From contig JBAXWB010000026.1 of NCBI GenBank assembly GCA_037128595.1, forward strand, positions 1-64,000: a stretch of 64,000 nucleotides of DNA. The letters run 5' to 3'. This DNA comes from a bacterium (GTDB lineage Bacteria > Verrucomicrobiota > Kiritimatiellia > CAIKKV01 > CAITUY01). Of this stretch, positions 57,793 through 64,000 are shown in pieces. Both the position numbers and the translations under genes were made by a program. Each line of letters begins with the position of its first letter. Position 1 is the first letter of the stretch. Below the pieces are notes generated by a model, which did no database searches, was not told where the DNA came from, and saw nothing but the letters and a program-made list of their open reading frames with translations.

Positions 57793-58182
57793 TCAAGGCG
57801 TGGTCGTTGCAGGCATCGACGGGGCAGGTGCGACATCCCCACTCCCTGAGGGAATCCCCACAGGGGCAGGCGCCGCCGGAGCCGCTGACACCGGGGCCGC
57901 TTGCTGTGCGGGAAGCCGGTCAATCACCGACCCAGTGCCCGCACGACCTGCGGCAATATAGCCGATAGCCAGGGTATTGAGCAGGAAGATGGCGGCCAAG
58001 GTCACCGTGATCTTGGTCAGGACATTTCCGGTGCGCGAGCCAAACAGGGTTTCGCCCACCCCTGCCCCGAAGGCCAGGCCCAACCCCTCATCCTTGGTCT
58101 TTTGAAGGAGGATAATCCCGATCAACAGAAGGGACGACACAATCTCAATGAAAATCAAAAAACCGTATAAAAAACCGCCCAT
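57793..58182 (-). CDS. secG: Preprotein translocase subunit SecG
   Basis: A 129-aa small membrane subunit of the Sec translocon. Two spans (about 5-24 and 57-75) flank LQKTKDEGLGLAFGAGVGET, then FGSRTGNVLTKITVTLAAIF, the family core. The Pro/Ala-rich tail of about 40 residues (AAPAAPAPVGIP) is longer than in most SecG proteins. GGAAGG lies 7 nt before the ATG. The order tpiA-secG is widespread. The next gene starts 25 nt downstream. Confidence 0.95.
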   Translation of the reverse strand: MGGFLYGFLIFIEIVSSLLLIGIILLQKTKDEGLGLAFGAGVGETLFGSRTGNVLTKITVTLAAIFLLNTLAIGYIAAGRAGTGSVIDRLPAQQAAPVSAAPAAPAPVGIPSGSGDVAPAPSMPATTTP

Positions 58183-58217
58183 AATTCACCTTCCGTTTGC
58201 GGAATTATCCGCTAGTT

Positions 58218-58973
58218 TCAAACCGCCGCTTCAATAATGGCAATAAACGAGGCCGCATCCAGCGCCGCCCCACCAATCAACCCGCCGTCGATATCCGGCT
58301 GGGACATTAATTCCTTGGCATTCGCCGGCTTCATGCTGCCGCCGTACTGAATACGAACCGCTTGGGCCGCACCGGGATTGCACATTTTGGAAAGAACGCG
58401 ACGAATCAAGGCATGCACTTCCTGTGCCTGCGCCGGACTGGCCGTACGGCCGGTCCCGATCGCCCACACCGGCTCATAGGCTACCACAATGCGGCGGAAA
58501 CTGGTTTCATCCAAACCCGCGAGGCTCTTGGTCACCTGCGTGGTCACCACATCTTCGGTCTGGTTGGCTTCGCGCTGTTCGAGTGTCTCACCCACGCATA
58601 CAATCGGGGTCAGGTTGGCGGCCAGGGCGGCCTTAACCTTGCGGCTGACGGAGGCATCCGTCTCACCGAAAAACTGTCGGCGCTCACTGTGCCCGAGGAT
58701 GACATACTGGCAGCCGACATCACGGAGCATATCGGCCGAAATCTCACCGGTAAAGGCCCCGTCTTTCTCCCAGTGCATGTTCTGGCCGCCCAGTTTGATC
58801 TGAGAGCCATTAATGACATCCGCGACCGTTTTCAGGGCGGTAAAGGTCGGGCAGAGCACGACTTCGACATCCGATTTATCGGCCAATTTCGCCTTCAAGG
58901 CAACGGCCAATTCGGCCGCCTGCCCTGTGAGTTTGTTCAGCTTCCAATTACCGGCAACAATTTTTTTACGCAT
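58218..58973 (-). CDS. tpiA: Triosephosphate isomerase
   Basis: Interconverts dihydroxyacetone phosphate and glyceraldehyde 3-phosphate. The 251-aa TIM barrel has KIVAGNWKLNK with the catalytic Lys11, VILGHSERRQFFGE with His95, and AYEPVWAIGTGRTASP with Glu167. GSMKPANAKELMSQPDIDG and LIGGAALDA complete the phosphate site. Length is normal. It follows pgk by about 79 nt and precedes secG by 36. Shares the triose substrate with GlpD of the 13-kb operon. Confidence 0.97.
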   Translation of the reverse strand: MRKKIVAGNWKLNKLTGQAAELAVALKAKLADKSDVEVVLCPTFTALKTVADVINGSQIKLGGQNMHWEKDGAFTGEISADMLRDVGCQYVILGHSERRQFFGETDASVSRKVKAALAANLTPIVCVGETLEQREANQTEDVVTTQVTKSLAGLDETSFRRIVVAYEPVWAIGTGRTASPAQAQEVHALIRRVLSKMCNPGAAQAVRIQYGGSMKPANAKELMSQPDIDGGLIGGAALDAASFIAIIEAAV

Positions 58974-59051
58974 AGGATCAATCCGAAATCTTTATAAAGT
59001 TGTTCGTTAAGGGAGATGGGATACCATTTCCCACCCTCCTATTACAATTCA

Positions 59052-60299
59052 TTACTTATCGCTCAAGGCGGCTACGCCCGGCAGGACCTTGCCTTCCAGG
59101 AACTCCAAACTGGCTCCACCCCCGGTGGAACAGTGGGTTACCTTGTCCACCACCTTGAATTTCTTGGCAGCCGTGGCTGTATCGCCCCCGCCAACCACGG
59201 TGACTGCACCTGACGCCGTCGCCTTCGCGATTGCATCGGCCATCACTTTGGTTCCGGTGGCGAACTTCTCCATCTCGAACACACCGGCAGGCCCATTCCA
59301 GACAATGGTCCGGGCGCGGGCAATGGCCTCGCAGAAAATGGCGTTTGACTTCGGCCCGACATCCAGCCCCAACCAGCCGGGCTTGATGCCGGACGCATCA
59401 TCGGCGGCCATGACATTGGCATCATCGGCAAACTTGTCGCCGCAGATGTAATCCACCGGCAGGTGGATTTTCACGTTTTTGGCAGTCGCCTTGGCCATCA
59501 GGTCCTTCACCAGCTTTGCGCCTTCGGGATCAAAGAGGCTGGATCCGATTTCCATGTTGTTGAGAACCTTCTTGAACGTGAAGGCCATGGCCCCGCCAAT
59601 GATGATTTCATTGGCCGTATCCAGCAGGTTATTGATCAGCGGGATTTTGTCCGCAATCTTGGCCCCACCCAGGATTGCCAGCAACGGGCGTTTTGGATTG
59701 TTCAGCACGGCGGTGAAGGCATTGAGTTCGGCCTCCATCAGGAATCCGGACACTTTTTCAGGAAGGTTCACGCCGACCATCGATGAATGGGCGCGATGAG
59801 CGGTGCCAAACGCATCATTGACATACACATCCCCTAGTTTGCTGAGGCTTGCGCGAAAGGCCTCAACCGCTTTGGGGTCAGCTTTAACCGAGGTGCCATC
59901 CTCATTCTTGACCTTGCCTTCTTCCTCGATGTGGAAGCGGAGGTTCTCGAGCAGAATCACGTCACCGGGCTTCACCGCACCGGGGGCACAGGCGGCCTCA
60001 ACGGCAGGGCCGACACAGTCAGACAGGAATTTCACCGGCTTGCCCAACAACTTCTCAAGGGCTTCGGCCACCGGCTTCAACGAAAATTTGGCAATCACTT
60101 TGCCGTCAGGACGACCCAAATGACTCATCAGCACGACGGAAGCGCCCTGCTCCAAGGCATACTTGATGGTCGGCAGCGCCGCCTCGATACGCTTGGTGTT
60201 CGAGATGGCACCGGTAACCTTGTCCTGCGGCACATTGAAGTCCACGCGCATGATGACGCGTTTCCCCTTCAGATTTACATCACGTACAGTTTTTTTCAT
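59052..60299 (-). CDS. pgk: Phosphoglycerate kinase
   Basis: Converts 1,3-bisphosphoglycerate and ADP to 3-phosphoglycerate and ATP. The 415-aa protein shows [61 protein letters not shown] and the C-terminal GGGDTATAA loop. Lengths and order are standard for bacterial Pgk. The start at 60299 has AGGAG 8 nt upstream, so an ATG at 60326 is rejected. A palindromic repeat separates it from gapA. Confidence 0.97.
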   Translation of the reverse strand: MKKTVRDVNLKGKRVIMRVDFNVPQDKVTGAISNTKRIEAALPTIKYALEQGASVVLMSHLGRPDGKVIAKFSLKPVAEALEKLLGKPVKFLSDCVGPAVEAACAPGAVKPGDVILLENLRFHIEEEGKVKNEDGTSVKADPKAVEAFRASLSKLGDVYVNDAFGTAHRAHSSMVGVNLPEKVSGFLMEAELNAFTAVLNNPKRPLLAILGGAKIADKIPLINNLLDTANEIIIGGAMAFTFKKVLNNMEIGSSLFDPEGAKLVKDLMAKATAKNVKIHLPVDYICGDKFADDANVMAADDASGIKPGWLGLDVGPKSNAIFCEAIARARTIVWNGPAGVFEMEKFATGTKVMADAIAKATASGAVTVVGGGDTATAAKKFKVVDKVTHCSTGGGASLEFLEGKVLPGVAALSDK

Positions 60300-60339
60300 G
60301 AGTCGATCTCCTGAGCTATTCAACATACAAAAAAAGTAA

Positions 60340-60390
60340 TTAGGCTGTAGACCGCAGGATGACAGGCACCCCGACAGTCTAACAGCCTAA
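60340..60390. repeat. Inverted repeat between gapA and pgk
   Basis: TTAGGCTGTAGAC (60340-60352) and GTCTAACAGCCTAA (60377-60390) pair over 13 bp with one bulged base. They surround a 24-nt loop. It may be a dispersed palindrome or an mRNA-processing hairpin between the two glycolysis genes. Confidence 0.7.
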
Positions 60391-60411
60391 GCGACTAACG
60401 ATTCAGTCGAC

Positions 60412-61488
<1,077 letters not shown>

Positions 61489-61571
61489 TTACTCCTTTAT
61501 TTGACTCTATTAACCTAACCTTTGCGCTGGCATAACCCCCGCAAAAGCTTCTCCGCCTGAACGGGGCAGAA

Positions 61572-61601
61572 ACAATACATGACCCTCCCCCTCTGCGTCA
61601 A
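61572..61601 (-). promoter_or_regulatory. Predicted promoter of the gapA run
   Basis: On the minus strand TTGACG (61601-61596) and TATTGT (61577-61572) are 18 bp apart, about 87 nt before the gapA ATG. The -10 match is only four of six, so this is moderate support. A purine-rich tract (GGGGGAGGG) fills the spacer. Confidence 0.45.
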
Positions 61602-61698
61602 CAATCAGTTAAAATTTTGTCAGATAAGAATCGACAAGTTCACCGGTTAGGCGGAAAATATCATTAAGGACGGAAGTTGAATACGAAAGGTGGTGATT

Positions 61699-61953
61699 AT
61701 GCATCCAACATTAACAGGAAATATGTGGCCACACGCACATCCGGATGAGACTCATCATGCATTCACTGACAAGATGCATAAATGGTTGCATAATGAGAAT
61801 TTCTGGACGGCTGTCGGAATCACGGTGATGGTGGGATTGATGCTCCTGTCAATCTATGTGACCATTAAAATGGGGCCAATGGACATCGCTCCGAATTTCG
61901 GGACACCTCCGGGTGTATCACCTATTGGTCAGCCAATGGCTCCATGGATGTGA
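61699..61953 (+). CDS. Small His-rich single-span membrane protein
   Basis: An 84-aa protein starting at an ATG with AAAGGTGG upstream; a GTG at 61690 is in frame. The first 35 residues are His- and Asp-rich (HAHPDETHHAFTDKMHKWLH) and hydrophilic. One membrane span follows (about 38-58, WTAVGITVMVGLMLLSIYVT) and a Pro-rich tail. It might bind metal or heme at its N-terminus, as in small respiratory accessory proteins, but no family is recognised. It diverges from gapA and converges with a small unknown gene. Confidence 0.6.
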   Translation: MHPTLTGNMWPHAHPDETHHAFTDKMHKWLHNENFWTAVGITVMVGLMLLSIYVTIKMGPMDIAPNFGTPPGVSPIGQPMAPWM

Positions 61954-61980
61954 GCAACGGAGTGGGCCAGCGGGCAGTCA

Positions 61981-62178
61981 TTAGGAGGGGGTGGGGATGG
62001 CGTTTTGCCAGTTCACTCTAATGACATCATGCTTTGTGTGTTTTTTCTGATCACAGGCAACCTGATAGGCCACTAGGGCGAGCTTGATATCCGCTTTGTC
62101 TTCGGCGGCTTTTCCGTCGTTGATGGCGGCTTTCGTGGCGGCCTTGACAACATGGTGTGCTTTATCTTTTTGATTCAT
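61981..62178 (-). CDS. Small hypothetical protein 1
   Basis: A 65-aa soluble protein, rich in Ala, Lys and Asp (KAATKAAINDGKAAEDKAD) with predicted helices. GGAG lies 7 nt before the ATG. It is 3 nt after the stop of the companion gene at 62182-62496. No family is recognised. The clear ribosome site and spacing support translation. Confidence 0.5.
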   Translation of the reverse strand: MNQKDKAHHVVKAATKAAINDGKAAEDKADIKLALVAYQVACDQKKHTKHDVIRVNWQNAIPTPS

Positions 62179-62181
62179 GAC

Positions 62182-62496
62182 TTAACTCCAACGAATTTGA
62201 CGGATGGTGGCAATGGCCGTGGCCGCGATCATCATTTTTTTATCTGAAGCCCCGATGGCCATGGAGGTGATCGCTCTGGATGCAATTTCGTAGATCGAGA
62301 CTTTGGCGGCCGCCTTGGCCGCATAGTCGACTTCATATGTTTTGTTCTGGCTAACCGGAGCTTGGGACACCTTGGCCACATACGCTTTCTCGATGGCTTC
62401 AATCGCCGCATCCGTTGCCTCATACACGGCGTCCCTCGCATTCGAGTCATCTTTCACTTCAGCGATTCCGCATTCCGCATTCGATTGATGTGTCAT
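62182..62496 (-). CDS. Small hypothetical protein 2
   Basis: A 104-aa soluble Ala-rich protein of predicted long helices (DAVYEATDAAIEAIEKAYVA, then VDYAAKAAAKVSIYEIASRA). GGGAGGA lies 5 nt before the ATG, a strong ribosome site. It shares an operon with the 65-aa protein. No family or motif is recognised. The composition recalls small helical packing proteins, but that is only an impression. Confidence 0.55.
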   Translation of the reverse strand: MTHQSNAECGIAEVKDDSNARDAVYEATDAAIEAIEKAYVAKVSQAPVSQNKTYEVDYAAKAAAKVSIYEIASRAITSMAIGASDKKMMIAATAIATIRQIRWS

Positions 62497-62648
62497 CTGA
62501 GTCCTCCCAAAATGTGATTACTTAAAAATCCATCACAAATTCATTGGCAGTAAAGTGGGTTTTTTTAAGAATTCTCACAATCAGGGATTCCCTGATATTA
62601 CAGTCAGTAAATACCTGAGAATAAGGGGATAGGTCCGGATGCCTCTGC

Positions 62649-63281
62649 TTACCGCCCAGGGTGTACCATGGGAACGAACCGAACCGGGAGGTCATCGGTT
62701 TTTTCAATCCGGTCATGATTTTTGTGGAGAATGACCAGACGCTGATCCATCCAGACGCCCGTAGGCAAAATCATAACGCCCCCCTCCCGCAGTTGGGAGA
62801 CCAGGGCCTCGGGAACATGTTCAGGGGCGCAGGTAACAATGACGGAATCAAACGGCGCTTCTTCCGGCCACCCCTTGTAGCCATCTCCTTGGCGAACGTG
62901 CACATGGTCGTCCTCGCCTAGCTCTGCCAGAACGCTTCGGGCATGCAACGCCAATGCGGGAATAATTTCCACCGTATACACGCGGGCACCCATGCCGGCT
63001 AATACCGCCGCCTGATACCCAGAGCCTGTCCCAATCTCGAGCACCTTGTCGTTTGGTTTGAGGGCAAGCTTTTCGGTCATATACGCAACGATAAAAGGCT
63101 GGGAGATGGTCTGTCCTTCGCCAATCGGACAGGGATGATCGCCATAGGCATTGTGGAGATCTCTGAATGGCTCGGGAATGAAAGAATGTCGGGGAAGACG
63201 CCCCATTACAGAAAGCAGACGTTCATCCTGAATCCCGTACCACCGGAGAACTCCGACCATCTGGAGAAGCTCATTCGTCAT
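62649..63281 (-). CDS. pcm: Protein-L-isoaspartate O-methyltransferase
   Basis: Repairs isoaspartyl residues using SAM. The 210-aa protein shows RHSFIPEPFRDLHNAYGDHP, GEGQTISQPFIVAYMTEKL, the SAM motif VLEIGTGSGYQAAVLAGMGA, VYTVEIIPAL, and FDSVIVTCAPEHVPEALVSQ, all in family order. PMVHPGR closes the fold. The length is normal. No neighbouring gene overlaps; ruvB lies about 100 nt upstream on the same strand. Confidence 0.93.
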   Translation of the reverse strand: MTNELLQMVGVLRWYGIQDERLLSVMGRLPRHSFIPEPFRDLHNAYGDHPCPIGEGQTISQPFIVAYMTEKLALKPNDKVLEIGTGSGYQAAVLAGMGARVYTVEIIPALALHARSVLAELGEDDHVHVRQGDGYKGWPEEAPFDSVIVTCAPEHVPEALVSQLREGGVMILPTGVWMDQRLVILHKNHDRIEKTDDLPVRFVPMVHPGR

Positions 63282-63383
63282 ACCCCACCCCGCAATCGAA
63301 GGTCACCCTTGACCCTGTTGCCATTATGCCAAATCAGGCAGGGTTCCGCAATCCAGGGGCAACAGGAAATCGACAGGGAACGA

Positions 63384-64000
63384 TCAGAGCAACCGCCCCT
63401 GTCCCTCGTTGGGTTTGACCCCGAAACGCCGGTAGCAGAGATCGGTCGCCACACGCCCTTGCGGCGTGCGCTTGATGAATCCCTCCTGAATCAGGAACGG
63501 TTCATACACTTCCTCAATGGTATCGGCTTCTTCCCCCACCGAGACGGCCAGCGAACTCAGCCCAACGGGCCCGCCGGAAAAGCGGTGCATGATGGTCTCA
63601 AGGATCCGCTTGTCCATCTCATCAAGGCCGTCCTGATCAATGTCCAGCATGGTCAGGGCTGCCGCCGCCACGGACTCATTGATTTTGCCATCCGCTTTCA
63701 CCTGGGCGAAATCACGCACCCGCCGCAGCAGATTATTGCAGATACGGGGCGTGCCTCGGGAACGACGCGCAATTTCACGCGCCCCGCCGGCATCGACATC
63801 CACATCCAGAATTCGTGCGGAGCGCATGACAATGTGCTCCAAATCCGCCGCCTTGTAGTAATCCAGCCGGATGGGCAGGCCGAACCTGGCCCGGAACGGG
63901 GAGGTCAGCAATCCGCTCCGTGTGGTCGCCCCGATCAAGGTGAATTGCTGGAGATTCAGCCGGACCGAACGGGCATTGGCGCCCTGATCAATCATGATAT
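63384..64000 (-). CDS. ruvB: Holliday junction helicase RuvB (partial, C-terminal part)
   Basis: The C-terminal part (about 205 residues) of RuvB, the hexameric branch-migration motor. [20 protein letters not shown] with sensor 1, [20 protein letters not shown], the Arg-finger region [20 protein letters not shown], and the winged-helix end with [15 protein letters not shown] are typical. The Walker A and B motifs lie past the right edge of the window. The frame is open to position 64000. Confidence 0.96.
   Translation of the reverse strand, partial: IMIDQGANARSVRLNLQQFTLIGATTRSGLLTSPFRARFGLPIRLDYYKAADLEHIVMRSARILDVDVDAGGAREIARRSRGTPRICNNLLRRVRDFAQVKADGKINESVAAAALTMLDIDQDGLDEMDKRILETIMHRFSGGPVGLSSLAVSVGEEADTIEEVYEPFLIQEGFIKRTPQGRVATDLCYRRFGVKPNEGQGRLL

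Noticed and set aside
57768-57923. N-terminal extension of the substrate-binding protein
   Set aside because: It overlaps the secG 3' end in another frame, and a signal peptide begins only at 57767.

Overview
This 64-kb window looks like a chromosomal segment of a free-living, moderately GC-rich Gram-negative bacterium. Gram-negative features are an LptF/LptG-type permease, a GspC-like type II secretion protein and a Wzm/Wzt-type exporter. A PVC-superphylum host (Verrucomicrobiota, Kiritimatiellota or Lentisphaerota relative) is my best guess. It rests on the gene style: sialate O-acetylesterase, a 'four helix bundle suffix' protein, many short dispersed palindromes, large fused proteins and the futalosine menaquinone route. 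This is inference; no rRNA gene is present to settle it.

Layout. 0.25-12.4 kb, mostly minus strand: GspC-like protein, RNase P RNA, a zinc-ribbon coiled-coil protein, (plus strand) a DUF89 protein, then peptidase S51, aldo/keto reductase, sialate O-acetylesterase, Fmt, two-subunit class I fumarase, a HemW-like radical SAM protein, a PHP phosphoesterase, an AbrB antitoxin with the remnant of its PIN toxin, and an ORF6N protein. 12.4-13.57 kb is a repeat-rich island. It holds a truncated LacI-type DNA-binding protein with its promoter/operator, several palindromes and a 149-bp MITE-like element; a second copy of the element lies at 48.1 kb.

13.57-27.16 kb, plus strand, is the centrepiece: glpD followed by what appears to be a near-complete futalosine menaquinone pathway packed into one operon-like run. 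Three of its genes are fusions: MqnB-UbiA, UbiE-MqnA and MqnE-MqnC. MqnD, UbiX and UbiD are separate. larB and larC (nickel-pincer cofactor synthesis) follow. The set covers entry from chorismate (MqnA), both radical SAM steps (MqnE, MqnC), the nucleosidase (MqnB), naphthoate release (MqnD), prenylation (UbiA), decarboxylation (UbiD with UbiX) and final methylation (UbiE). No aminofutalosine deaminase is present.

27-46 kb: nadK and tlyA (minus); a tandem pair of membrane-anchored SPFH proteins, a PAP2-glycosyltransferase fusion and a VTT-domain membrane protein (plus); then a minus-strand set with an LptF/G permease, a MerR-like protein, a gamma-glutamylcyclotransferase-like protein and a Ser/Thr kinase; GtrA; a secreted unknown; RNase R; two dipeptide-type ABC permeases, one with an inserted beta-rich domain; and an NtrC-type regulator. 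46-50 kb: RidA and two paralogous metallophosphoesterase-TM-beta proteins flanking MITE copy 2. 49.8-61.5 kb: a long minus-strand run gap-pgk-tpi-secG-substrate-binding protein-acylating aldehyde dehydrogenase-hydrolase-wzm-wzt-nadC-coaX-ruvX. The right end holds three tiny unknown proteins, pcm and the C-terminal part of ruvB, which runs off the window.
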